Assembly (NCBI RefSeq): GCF_012978815.1
Contig: NZ_LIWR01000011.1
Coordinates: 1-24,339 of the forward strand
Source of the DNA: Campylobacter sp. RM16189
GTDB lineage: Bacteria; Campylobacterota; Campylobacteria; Campylobacterales; Campylobacteraceae
Direction: 5' to 3'
Length of the DNA stretch: 24,339 nucleotides
The notes below the pieces were generated by a model. That model was given only the letters and a program-made list of their open reading frames with translations. It searched no databases and was not told where the DNA came from. Made by a program: the position numbers and the translations under genes. Of the stretch, positions 7,043 to 15,288 are shown piece after piece (position 1 is the first letter of the stretch; each line of letters opens with the position of its first letter).

Positions 7043-7061
7043 GTGAGTCAGATGTGAGTCA
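7043..7061 (+). repeat. Tandem GTGAGTCA repeats next to the putative attachment site
   Basis: GTGAGTCA at 7043-7050 and again at 7054-7061, an 11-bp period (one helical turn). They lie about 50 bp before the tRNA-like sequence. Arm-type integrase binding sites commonly look like this, but the role here is inferred. Confidence 0.45.
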
Positions 7062-7112
7062 CTTAAAAATTTAATTAAACAAAATCCCTATAATACGGCA
7101 CTTAATAGACTT

Positions 7113-7136
7113 GTTCTGTTCCGTCCTCCGCAACCA
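7113..7136 (+). other. Putative attachment site: 3' end of an initiator tRNA
   Basis: The segment ends in GTCCTCCGCAACCA. A 3' end of CCGCAACCA, with A at both positions 72 and 73, is the hallmark of bacterial tRNA-fMet (C1-A72 mismatch). The preceding bases do not fold into a tRNA, so only the 3' fragment is present. Such fragments mark the distal end of elements integrated in a tRNA gene. Given its orientation, the element lies to the left and the intact tRNA is outside the window. Confidence 0.55.
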
Positions 7137-7220
7137 AATCCCAATTTTATCGATGTTTGAAAGCCCTTAAAAACTTACTTAATTTTTGCTGAAATTACAT
7201 TGATTAGAAAATTTAGTATT

Positions 7221-8180
7221 CTAAGCTTTAATCCAAAATTTTTTATGTTTTGAGATTTCCATTGGCAGCACATTAAATTTCTCTTTAAAAATCTTACTAA
7301 AATGCGCCAAGGATCTATATCCTACGATACTAGCCGCCTCTTTTACGCTCACATCGTTTCTCATTAAAAGCTCTTTAGCGTTTTTAAGTCTCTCTTCTTG
7401 AAGCATGCCATAGATAGTATTGTTAAAATGCTGTTTAAAGCCTTTTTTGAGTTTAAATTCATTTATGGCACAAATTTTGGCAAGCTCTTTGATTGACGGT
7501 GGATTTGACATATTTTTAAGCAAAATTTCTCTAGCTTTTTTTATCGCAGCTATGTCATGTTCGCATAAATTTAGCCCTTTGCAGCACTCGTAGTTATCGC
7601 AAGCCGAAAAACTTTTATATATCATCTCCAAAATTTTAGCCTCTATAAAAATTTCTCTCATTTTGCCCTTATATATATGCGAATTTTCTAAGTCTTGAAG
7701 GATGAGTTTTTGAGTTAAATTTGTAGAGCTTGTTTTTATACTTGCAGGCTCAAGGCTGTTTATCTCGTTAAATAAAGGAAAATCGCTGATTAGTTCATTG
7801 TCTATAAATATACACTGACTCTTAAATCGCTTTTTTCGCTCATAGGTTACTTTACCCTTAAAAGGCTCTTTTATAACTCCTATCCAAGCATCATTTGGTT
7901 TAAAGATATTATTTGTGCTATTTTTTTCGTAATTCATACACACCGAACTGTTGCCTGTATTAAAATAGACAAAAGAGTATTTGCCTATGTCTGCGGAGTT
8001 AAAGACCTTGTAATCATCAAAATACATATCAAACATTCCGTAACCAAAACCGTTTGCGTTATTAAATATCTGTATGTTTAAGATCATCTCATTTGTTTTT
8101 AGGCTTAAATTTTTTAAGCAACGCTCGTTTCCACCCCAAGTCTCGTTAAAAAATTGCTCTAGCTCAGAAAAACTACTCAT
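7221..8180 (-). CDS. AraC-family regulator, YbtA/PchR type
   Basis: 319 aa, the usual length for this subgroup. The N-terminal two thirds is the ligand-sensing part with no obvious motif. The C-terminal region (about 220-315) carries two helix-turn-helix motifs: SIKELAKICAINEFKLKKGF and the signature VKEAASIVGYRSLAHFSKIF. Known relatives (YbtA, PchR) sense a ferric siderophore in the cytoplasm and activate the receptor and transporter genes while repressing themselves. The gene is divergent from the TonB receptor, with 106 bp between the starts that contain a direct repeat suited to such a regulator. ATG at 8180 is preceded by AGGG at proper distance. Confidence 0.88.
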   Translation of the reverse strand: MSSFSELEQFFNETWGGNERCLKNLSLKTNEMILNIQIFNNANGFGYGMFDMYFDDYKVFNSADIGKYSFVYFNTGNSSVCMNYEKNSTNNIFKPNDAWIGVIKEPFKGKVTYERKKRFKSQCIFIDNELISDFPLFNEINSLEPASIKTSSTNLTQKLILQDLENSHIYKGKMREIFIEAKILEMIYKSFSACDNYECCKGLNLCEHDIAAIKKAREILLKNMSNPPSIKELAKICAINEFKLKKGFKQHFNNTIYGMLQEERLKNAKELLMRNDVSVKEAASIVGYRSLAHFSKIFKEKFNVLPMEISKHKKFWIKA

Positions 8181-8182
8181 AA

Positions 8183-8221
8183 AATCCCTGCACCGTTAAA
8201 TTTAATCCCTTTACCATTAAA
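8183..8221. promoter_or_regulatory. 18-bp direct repeat, likely AraC-type operator
   Basis: AATCCCTGCACCGTTAAA (8183-8200) and AATCCCTTTACCATTAAA (8204-8221) match at 15 of 18 positions and start 21 bp apart, two helical turns. AraC-family activators bind such tandem repeats. Position between the divergent regulator and receptor genes fits dual control. Confidence 0.65.
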
Positions 8222-8225
8222 AAGT

Positions 8226-8246
8226 AATAGTAATAATTATCAAATT
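8226..8246. promoter_or_regulatory. Fur-box-like sequence
   Basis: The stretch TAATAGTAATAATTATCAAA resembles overlapping Fur hexamers (GATAAT-type, A/T alternation with a terminal ATCA). It lies about 40 bp before the receptor start. AT richness makes chance matches likely, so this is tentative. Confidence 0.35.
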
Positions 8247-8286
8247 ATAGTAGCATTAAGCTTGAATAACTTTTAAGGAGTTTTGA

Positions 8287-10362
8287 ATGAGCTTAAATCA
8301 TATAAAATTTGTCGGAATTATCTCAGTTGCAGCGAGCGTTTGTCTGTTTGGAGCTGACTCTGTTTCTTTAAAAGAAGTAACGGTTTCAGCCAATAAAATG
8401 GAGGAAAATATCAAAGATATCCCTCAGAGCATAAGCGTGATAGATGAAAACGAGATAGAAGAAAAGCGTATAAAGGATACTGACAGCATCATGCGCCAGA
8501 TTCCAAACCTAAGTGCCGAGCATTTTATCTATAAAACAAGAGTAAATTTTCGCGGCATAAATCACTCCGATTTTACTAATTCAAATCCGGTTACCATATA
8601 TATAGACGGTATTTCTACGAGCAATAATATGGGCAATTACAACTCTATTTTAAACAATGTCGAGAGAGTTGAAATCTTGCGCGGACCTCAAAGCACGATT
8701 TATGGCAAAGATTCAATCGGAGGTGTTGTAAATGTCGTATCAAAACCGCCTAAAAACGAGTGGAGCGGCGCTGTAGGAAGCGAATACGGATCATATAACT
8801 ACATGATGGGAAATTTTAACGCAAACGGTGCGCTAATAGATGATGTTTTATTCTTAAATATCGGAGGATACGCTTCAAAGGATGACGGCTGGATAACAAA
8901 TGAGTATAACGGCGATAAAAAAGCCAATAAAACAAACGATCATAAATTTGATCTAGCCTTTACGCTCAAGCCCACAGATAGGCTAACCACGCGCTTAACT
9001 TTGGTTGAGGAGAGGTCTAAAGAGCATTTTTATCAAGGAGGAACAGGATTTTTTGGCACTATAGATTTAAAGGATGCCAAAAAAGCAAATTTTGAAGGAC
9101 CTACATATAGCTTGGTTAAAACTTTTTCTCAAGCTTTTGGAGTCGATTATGAGTTTGATAGAGTTAAATTTTCGTCCGTAACTACTCATAAGAAATCAAA
9201 AGCAAATGGAATTTACGATAGCGACTTTACTTATGCTCCGTTACTTCCTTCTAATGGATTAATCCAGTTTCAAGATGTGCATTTAGATACTTTGTCTCAA
9301 GAATTTAGGCTTGCGAGTATAAATGCCGATAAATTTAAGTGGGTTAGCGGGCTTTATTTCGAGCGTGAAAAGACTGAAAACAAAAGAATGGGTCAGCAGT
9401 TTAGTCAAGGCGGAATGAAGATGGAAATGGACGCTCCTGCAACGGTAAAAGGCGATACTGCAGCGGTCTTTGGACAAGGAACTTATGAGCTAACGGATAG
9501 CTTTTTATTAACGCTTGGAGGAAGATTTCAAAAGATCAAAAAAGATATAGATATGGCGGCTTTTATGACTCCTCTTGGTATGCCTAAAGGTGCTCCTATA
9601 AATACTTTAAACGATTCTAAAACTTGGAACAAATTCCTTCCTAAAGCAGGACTAACCTATAGGATAAATGATGATTTGAGTGCGTTCTTATCATATTCTC
9701 AAGGTTATTTGGCGGGCGGATACAACTACTACGCATTTATCAAAGAGCAAGCTTTCGATGCGCAAAAGAGCCACAACTACGAGATAGGGCTTAGAGGTAA
9801 CGCCTTTGATAATCGTCTTAGATTTAGCATATCGGCATTTCATATGGATATCAAGGATATACATCTATACTCTATTTTGCCGGGAGGAATATTTGTTACA
9901 AGTAATGGAGGAGAAGCAAAAAGCGACGGAATCGAGCTTGAAGCCTTTTATAGAGTTAGTAATGAGCTTGATATAAGCGGAGCGTTGGGCATAAATAAGA
10001 CCAAATATAAAGAGAATATCCAGTATCCAAATGCGGTTAATAAAAGGATAGAAAATACTCCAAATTATACTTTAAATTTGGGCGTAGCTTACACTCATCC
10101 TAGTGGATTTTATACAAGAGTTGATCTAAGAGGAAATGGCGATAAGTATTTTGATGCTGAGAATAAATTTAAGCAAAAATCTTGGATGACCGCCGATATT
10201 CGTGCCGGATATAGGCTTAAGGCCTTTGATATCTATGGATACGTAACAAATATCACAAGCAACTCTCACGTCGTAACCTTCATGCATCACGGAGGCATAT
10301 CGGGGATGAATCACTTTGCCGATCCAAGAAGATTTGGCTTAGGTGTTAGATATTCATTTTAA
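8287..10362 (+). CDS. TonB-dependent outer-membrane receptor for a metallophore
   Basis: 691 aa. A signal peptide (about 1-23, cut after LFGA) is followed by a TonB box (SLKEVTVSA). The plug domain holds IPQSISVIDENEIEE, FRGI, VYIDG-like TIYIDGIS and VEILRGPQSTIYGKDSIGG (about 45-150). A 22-strand barrel ends in aromatic F691. Barrel motifs include LSAFLSYSQGYLAGGYN and SHNYEIGLRG. It would bind a metal-siderophore outside the cell and import it using TonB energy. Neighbours (AraC regulator, two fused ABC subunits, MFS) match FyuA in the yersiniabactin system. Several outer-loop segments are rich in Met and His (GGMKMEMDAP, TFMHHGGISGMNHF). Start ATG at 8287 with AAGGAG. It is probably the first gene of the uptake operon. 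Confidence 0.92.
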   Translation: MSLNHIKFVGIISVAASVCLFGADSVSLKEVTVSANKMEENIKDIPQSISVIDENEIEEKRIKDTDSIMRQIPNLSAEHFIYKTRVNFRGINHSDFTNSNPVTIYIDGISTSNNMGNYNSILNNVERVEILRGPQSTIYGKDSIGGVVNVVSKPPKNEWSGAVGSEYGSYNYMMGNFNANGALIDDVLFLNIGGYASKDDGWITNEYNGDKKANKTNDHKFDLAFTLKPTDRLTTRLTLVEERSKEHFYQGGTGFFGTIDLKDAKKANFEGPTYSLVKTFSQAFGVDYEFDRVKFSSVTTHKKSKANGIYDSDFTYAPLLPSNGLIQFQDVHLDTLSQEFRLASINADKFKWVSGLYFEREKTENKRMGQQFSQGGMKMEMDAPATVKGDTAAVFGQGTYELTDSFLLTLGGRFQKIKKDIDMAAFMTPLGMPKGAPINTLNDSKTWNKFLPKAGLTYRINDDLSAFLSYSQGYLAGGYNYYAFIKEQAFDAQKSHNYEIGLRGNAFDNRLRFSISAFHMDIKDIHLYSILPGGIFVTSNGGEAKSDGIELEAFYRVSNELDISGALGINKTKYKENIQYPNAVNKRIENTPNYTLNLGVAYTHPSGFYTRVDLRGNGDKYFDAENKFKQKSWMTADIRAGYRLKAFDIYGYVTNITSNSHVVTFMHHGGISGMNHFADPRRFGLGVRYSF

Positions 10363-10367
10363 ACTTC

Positions 10368-10400
10368 AAATTTGGGCTTGTTGTTTATAAGCCCAAATTT
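10368..10400 (+). terminator. Strong hairpin after the receptor gene, possible attenuator
   Basis: AAATTTGGGCTT (10368-10379) pairs perfectly with AAGCCCAAATTT (10389-10400) around a nine-base loop. Only a short, mixed run (CTGCTT) follows, so full termination is doubtful. It may reduce transport-gene expression relative to the receptor or protect the receptor mRNA 3' end. Confidence 0.55.
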
Positions 10401-10447
10401 CTGCTTATAGCGGATTAAATTCGCTCAAATAAAATTAAGGAATTCCC

Positions 10448-12199
10448 ATGAAAGAAAAGCAAGGAGATTTAACAAGGATCATCGAGCCTGTTGTAAAAGA
10501 GATAAAGCTAGGCATGATCTTAGCAAGCATCGCATCTATCTGCTATGTGCTCGCTTTTAGTATTTTTGCTTTTGTCATCTCGTATCTTGCAAATGCGGAG
10601 ATAAACTATACTTTGCTGTCTGTAGGCACAGGATTTATCATAGCTGAATATCTTTTGCGCTCAAACGCCTTTAGAGTATCTCACGTGGCAGCCTTTAAGC
10701 TTGAGCAAATTTTACGCACCAAGCTTTCTGAGCATATAGCGGCGATTCCTTTCGGAGAGGTTATAACCAAAGGAAGCGGCAAGCTTAAAAAAAGCATGCT
10801 TGATGATGTGAAAAATTTACACTCTTTTGTAGCAGACACTACTCCTATGCTGGCAAGAGTGGCCGTAACTCCTATTGCATGCCTAATCGCACTTGGCTTT
10901 TTTGATCTAAGGCTTTTGGTGCTTAGCCTCACTTTGGTTTTTGTAAGTGCGGCTGTTATGAGTATGGCTTTTAAAGATAATGCAAAATATAGAAAAGAGT
11001 ATGACGATAACCAAGCGCTTATAAACGCGTCTATTATAGAATTTGTTCAAGCTATGCCGGTGGTTAGGACATTTAGTGACGGCGCAAGCTCCTTTAAGCG
11101 CTATAACGATGCTCTTAACGCCTACTGCAAGAGTCTTAAGGAGTGGATAGCTCTGACGACTACCGCTTCAAGGGTTGCTATAATGCTTGCTAGTCCGATT
11201 ATAACTCTTGTTGTTGTGGGTATAGCGGGTAGTTATCTTTATATGAATGGCAGTTTGGAATTTGGCAAATTTATAGGAGCGTTGATACTTGCAGCAGGCA
11301 TTATAGAGTCGATGATGCCGCTTATGTGGGTAAATAATTTTGTTCAGCAGTCAAGGGCGGCAGCAAGCGGAATTTTAGAAATTTTAGATATAAAGCCTCT
11401 TAGAATTTCAGACTCATTTAAAGAGCCAAGAGATAGTTTCGTAGAGTTTAAAAACGTAAGCTTTAAATATGAAACAAGAGAGGAATTCGCCCTTAAAGAG
11501 GTTAATTTCAAGGTTGAGGTCGGGAGTGTAACGGCGCTTGTTGGCCCAAGCGGAGCGGGCAAAAGCACGGCAGCTCAGCTGATACCTAGATTTTGGGACG
11601 TTAATGAAGGAGAAATTTTAATAGGAGGAGTTGATGTAAGGCAAATTGAGCCTATGAAGCTAATGAATTTCGTATCTTTCGTATTTCAAGATACATTTTT
11701 GTTTAACGACACCGTGTATGAAAATATCTCAATGGCAAAGCCAAATGCAACAAGAGATGAGGTGATAAGTGCCGCAAAAGCAGCGCAAATTCATGAGTTT
11801 ATAGAGACTTTGCCAAATGGATATGATACTATTTGCGGTGATAGAGGTGCAAATTTAAGCGGAGGGCAAAAGCAGCGCATAACCATAGCTCGCGCAATTT
11901 TAAGAGATGCGCCTATCATAGTGCTTGATGAGGCGACTGCATTTGCAGACCCTGAAAACGAAGAGAAGATCATCAAAGCCATTTCAAATCTCATAATAGG
12001 CAAAACCGTAATCATCATAGCTCACCGTCTATCAACTATTAAAAAAGCCGATCAGATCGTAGTTTTTGATAAGGGAAAAGTGGTAGAAAACGGACTTCAC
12101 GAAGAGCTTTTAGTAAATGAGAATTTATACTCCAAGCTTTGGGATAGCTATACGCAAACTCAAATTTGGAACATCCACAAGGAGTCCAATCATGAATAA
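10448..12199 (+). CDS. ABC transporter, fused permease-ATPase, YbtP-like
   Basis: 583 aa half-transporter. Six membrane helices lie in about residues 20-310 (ABC transmembrane type 1). The ATPase domain has Walker A GPSGAGKST (366-374), signature LSGGQ (470-474), Walker B with D494/E495 in IVLDEATA, and H526 in AHRLST. The D-loop reads AFADP instead of SALD, a change also seen in siderophore importers of this type. Related proteins (YbtP, IrtA) sit in the inner membrane as heterodimers with a partner half-transporter and import the ferric siderophore despite having exporter architecture. ATG at 10448 is preceded by AAGGAATTCCC. The stop overlaps the partner start, so the two are translationally coupled. 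Confidence 0.9.
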   Translation: MKEKQGDLTRIIEPVVKEIKLGMILASIASICYVLAFSIFAFVISYLANAEINYTLLSVGTGFIIAEYLLRSNAFRVSHVAAFKLEQILRTKLSEHIAAIPFGEVITKGSGKLKKSMLDDVKNLHSFVADTTPMLARVAVTPIACLIALGFFDLRLLVLSLTLVFVSAAVMSMAFKDNAKYRKEYDDNQALINASIIEFVQAMPVVRTFSDGASSFKRYNDALNAYCKSLKEWIALTTTASRVAIMLASPIITLVVVGIAGSYLYMNGSLEFGKFIGALILAAGIIESMMPLMWVNNFVQQSRAAASGILEILDIKPLRISDSFKEPRDSFVEFKNVSFKYETREEFALKEVNFKVEVGSVTALVGPSGAGKSTAAQLIPRFWDVNEGEILIGGVDVRQIEPMKLMNFVSFVFQDTFLFNDTVYENISMAKPNATRDEVISAAKAAQIHEFIETLPNGYDTICGDRGANLSGGQKQRITIARAILRDAPIIVLDEATAFADPENEEKIIKAISNLIIGKTVIIIAHRLSTIKKADQIVVFDKGKVVENGLHEELLVNENLYSKLWDSYTQTQIWNIHKESNHE

Positions 12200-13967
12200 A
12201 GATATCAAATTCGCTTCTATAAAAGAGCTTTATAAGATGTTTTTAGAGATTGCAGGCTCGTATCAAAAAGAGTATAAAAATAGCCTTTATTCAGGCGTCG
12301 TAGCTATAGTATCCCAAGCTGTTTTGCTCTGTTTGTTTTACCCTCTTCTTGTTTTTGCTTATCAGGGGGATAAAAGCTCTTTAAATTTCGTTGTTTTAGC
12401 GATGATAGCCGTGCTTATAGTATTTATGGTGGCTAAATTTAAAAGCTCTCATTATGATCATGCGGGCACCTTTGTGGATGTAGGATACGATCTTCGCTTA
12501 AAGCTTGGAAAAAAGCTAACCTCAGTGCCTCTTGAAAGCCTAGCTAAATATAAGACCGGCGAGCTAAACGCCGTATTTGCAAGCAATGTTGATTCTGCGG
12601 TAATGTTTATGAACATGATACCTCTTATGTTTTTAGAGCCGCTTTTGATCTGCTCTTTTGTTATCATCGCCACTCTTTTTGCAAATTTAAAGATCGCTCT
12701 TATACTTATTGTGATGTTGCCTCTTGCTATCCCGCTTTATAATCTAAAACGTAAGATGGCAGTAGAAGATAAAAAGAAATTTATGACGGCAAACGCGTCT
12801 CTTGAATCAAGCATAATAGAATATATCCAAGGTATAGGCGTGCTTCGATCCGTAAATTTGATCGGCAAAAACTCAAATAAGCTACAAAGAGAGATAGAAA
12901 ACGTAAGGCAAATTCAGCTTGATGAGATGACGGGATCAAATTTGCCTATTTTGCTAACAGGAAGCTTGATCATATTTACTACTTTGTTAGCCGTTTTTGT
13001 GGGTGTTTATCTTAATATAAGCGGTGAAATTTCGCTTGGTCTTTTTGCGGCCGTGTTGGTTATCCTTCCAAGGCTAAATGAGCCGTTTTCGATACTTTTA
13101 GTGGTGGCTAGCGTTTTTGACGTTAGCGAAAACGGTTTTAGGCGCACGAAAGAAATTTTAAATATGAAAGAGCTTGAATTTTATCCGCCTATAACGATAC
13201 CAGAAAAGTTTGATATCGAATTTAATGAGGTTGATTTTGCCTATTTTGGTAGCGATAAAAACTCTCTTAATAGTGTTAGTTTCAAAATTCCCGCCAAGAG
13301 CATGACCGCTATAGTAGGAGCCTCTGGAAGTGGCAAGACAACGGCTATAAAGATGCTTATGAGGTATGCCGACGCGCAAAAAGGGGAGATAAAAATAGGC
13401 GGAGTAGATATAAGGAGTATAAGGCAAGAAGAGCTTATGAAGTGCCTATCGGTGGTATTTCAAGATGTCTATCTCTTTGACGATACGGTGCTAAACAATA
13501 TCCGCATGGGCAGAGCAAACGCGAGCGATAAAGAGGTAGCAAATGCAGCCAAAACGGCACTTTGTGACGATTTTATCTCAAGGCTTCCCAAAGGCTATGA
13601 AACTAGAGTAGGCGATATAGGCGGAAATCTCTCAGGCGGAGAAAAGCAGCGTATCAGCATAGCCAGAGCGATACTAAAAGACGCTCCTATAGTGATCTTG
13701 GATGAGCCTACCGCAGCGCTTGATACCGCAAGCGAACTTGCGGTGCAAAAGGCTATTGATACTTTAGTAAAGGATAAAACCGTCATAGTCATAGCTCATA
13801 GGCTATCTACCATCGTCGCGGCTGATCAAATTTTGGTCTTTGATGATGCAAATTTGGTTGAAAAAGGCTCTCATGAAGAGCTTTTAAGCGCAAAGGGTAG
13901 ATATTACAGCATGTGGCAAGCTCAGCAAAATGTAAAAATTTGGCATGCTAAAAATAAAGATGCGTAA
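12192..13967 (+). CDS. ABC transporter, fused permease-ATPase, YbtQ-like
   Basis: 591 aa from the ATG at 12192, which overlaps the preceding stop (ATGAATAA) and has AAGGAG 7 bp upstream. An earlier in-frame ATG at 12117 lies within the YbtP-like gene and lacks support. Membrane region about 25-310. ATPase motifs: Walker A GASGSGKTT (376-384), LSGGE (480-484), Walker B D504/E505 in VILDEP, canonical D-loop ALD, H536. Both ATP sites of the heterodimer therefore look usable. The partner pair is expected to move the metal-siderophore, or its metal, from periplasm to cytoplasm. Confidence 0.9.
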   Translation: MNKDIKFASIKELYKMFLEIAGSYQKEYKNSLYSGVVAIVSQAVLLCLFYPLLVFAYQGDKSSLNFVVLAMIAVLIVFMVAKFKSSHYDHAGTFVDVGYDLRLKLGKKLTSVPLESLAKYKTGELNAVFASNVDSAVMFMNMIPLMFLEPLLICSFVIIATLFANLKIALILIVMLPLAIPLYNLKRKMAVEDKKKFMTANASLESSIIEYIQGIGVLRSVNLIGKNSNKLQREIENVRQIQLDEMTGSNLPILLTGSLIIFTTLLAVFVGVYLNISGEISLGLFAAVLVILPRLNEPFSILLVVASVFDVSENGFRRTKEILNMKELEFYPPITIPEKFDIEFNEVDFAYFGSDKNSLNSVSFKIPAKSMTAIVGASGSGKTTAIKMLMRYADAQKGEIKIGGVDIRSIRQEELMKCLSVVFQDVYLFDDTVLNNIRMGRANASDKEVANAAKTALCDDFISRLPKGYETRVGDIGGNLSGGEKQRISIARAILKDAPIVILDEPTAALDTASELAVQKAIDTLVKDKTVIVIAHRLSTIVAADQILVFDDANLVEKGSHEELLSAKGRYYSMWQAQQNVKIWHAKNKDA

Positions 13968-13974
13968 TAAAAAT

Positions 13975-14016
13975 TTAATAAATTGCACTTTGGCCAAGGT
14001 ATGCTTAATAAATTGC
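13975..14016 (+). repeat. Direct repeat TTAATAAATTGC in the MFS gene leader
   Basis: Copies at 13975-13986 and 14005-14016, 30 bp apart, within the 101-bp gap between the second ABC gene and the MFS gene. No function is apparent. It may be a small duplication. Confidence 0.5.
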
Positions 14017-14068
14017 CAATACGACCTTATCTTGCGCATAAAATTTAAGCTATCTATAAGGCAGGGCT

Positions 14069-15271
14069 TTGAATTTGCCTATTAAAATTTTAAATTTCAA
14101 AGCCCAAATCGCCTTTTTGATAATCTCTTTAAATATGGCTCAATACATAAGCGTCGGGTTTTTCTCCGAAAGCTTGGCGGCCATACTTAGGCAAGACGGA
14201 CTCAGCTTAAAAAAGATAGGCGCGGTATATTTTATAGGATTATTTTATGGATTTAGATTTTTGTGGGCGCCGTTTGTGGAATTTGCGGTCGCAAAAATGG
14301 GTGGAGTTTATAAAAATTTTATCGTAGTTATCTTAACTCTGATGATAATCTCTCTTGGTATAACTTCATTTTTAAACGTGCGAGAAAATTTAGGCTTTAT
14401 CTTGATTATGGCGGGTCTTCTTGGCTTTTTATCGGCTACTTCGGCTATCGCATCAAGCGCTTTGATTATCAAAATTTCAACTCCTCAAAATTTGGCAAGC
14501 GCAAATTCGCTAGGAGCTAGTGGAAATTTTATCGGGCATGTTTTAGGAACCGGCGTTACGCTCATAATATATGCAAATTTCGGCTGGATAGCTTCGACTC
14601 TGTTTTTAGTCTTTCTTACGCTTATCGCGCTTTTTATGATTATAACCTTTAAAGAGCTGCCAAGAGAGCTTGAGAAAAGTCAAAACCATGTAAATTTTAA
14701 GAACATGGCGATGTTTTTTAAAGATAAGAAATTTTGGCTAAGCGTGCTGATGCTTCAAGGTGTGGGTGTTTGCATGTCCTTTGGGCTTATTAATCCCATA
14801 CTGGTTGATAGCGGAAGAGGGTTAGATGAAGTTGGAAAGATAGTTCATATATACGGGCTTTGCGGTGTTTTGTTGGGTAGCGTTATCGCAAGCTATCTTA
14901 TAAATAAATTAGGTAGTATCAAAACAATAATTTTAGTTACGCTCATCCAAGCTGCGGGGATTTTAACTCTGCTTTTGCCTATTTTAGGATATACGAATTT
15001 CATAGTTTTGGTTTTGGTGTGTCAAATTTGTTTTGCCGTATATACTGTAGGCGCCGTAAGTGTCTCAACTATGATCATGAGAAAGGCGACAAAGCATCCG
15101 GCAAGTGAGTGCGCTTTGCAAAGTAGTATAAGCATGTTGTTTCAGTATATATCCTTTGCTCTTGGCTTTGTTATCGCCTCTTTTGTGGGGTATAAAGCAA
15201 CGGTCGTTTTTTCGTCTATTATTTGCATCGGTGTCTTTTTCTATATTTTAAAATTTAAGAAATTTATCTAA
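14069..15271 (+). CDS. MFS transporter, YbtX-like
   Basis: 400 aa with about 12 hydrophobic helices. Recognisable are the loop-2-like region SESLAAILRQDGLSLKKIGA and the LWAPFVE segment seen in YbtX/AmpG-type MFS proteins. The start is most likely TTG at 14069 (AAGG a few bases upstream), because a stop lies four codons before it and the first ATG (residue 23) would cut the first helix. YbtX accompanies yersiniabactin uptake genes and has been linked to zinc or siderophore handling. Its exact role is unsettled. The gene ends 17 bp before the convergent methyltransferase, with no terminator between them. Confidence 0.85.
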   Translation: MNLPIKILNFKAQIAFLIISLNMAQYISVGFFSESLAAILRQDGLSLKKIGAVYFIGLFYGFRFLWAPFVEFAVAKMGGVYKNFIVVILTLMIISLGITSFLNVRENLGFILIMAGLLGFLSATSAIASSALIIKISTPQNLASANSLGASGNFIGHVLGTGVTLIIYANFGWIASTLFLVFLTLIALFMIITFKELPRELEKSQNHVNFKNMAMFFKDKKFWLSVLMLQGVGVCMSFGLINPILVDSGRGLDEVGKIVHIYGLCGVLLGSVIASYLINKLGSIKTIILVTLIQAAGILTLLLPILGYTNFIVLVLVCQICFAVYTVGAVSVSTMIMRKATKHPASECALQSSISMLFQYISFALGFVIASFVGYKATVVFSSIICIGVFFYILKFKKFI

Positions 15272-15288
15272 CTAAATATTATTTGGTA

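Larger units (their letters stand above)
6804..7220. other. Island right border region without an intact gene
   Basis: This stretch holds repeat copy 3, the acetyltransferase remnant, two GTGAGTCA direct repeats, and the tRNA 3'-end-like sequence. From 7137 to 7220 nothing more is seen before the AraC-family gene. Confidence 0.6.

Noticed and set aside
7113..7136. A complete tRNA gene at the attachment-like site
   Set aside because: No D-arm or anticodon arm can be formed from the upstream sequence; only the 3' end is present.
12117..12191. Upstream ATG extension of the second ABC gene
   Set aside because: It lies inside the first ABC gene, has no ribosome site, and the added residues are just the other frame of that gene. 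ATG 12192 with AAGGAG is better.
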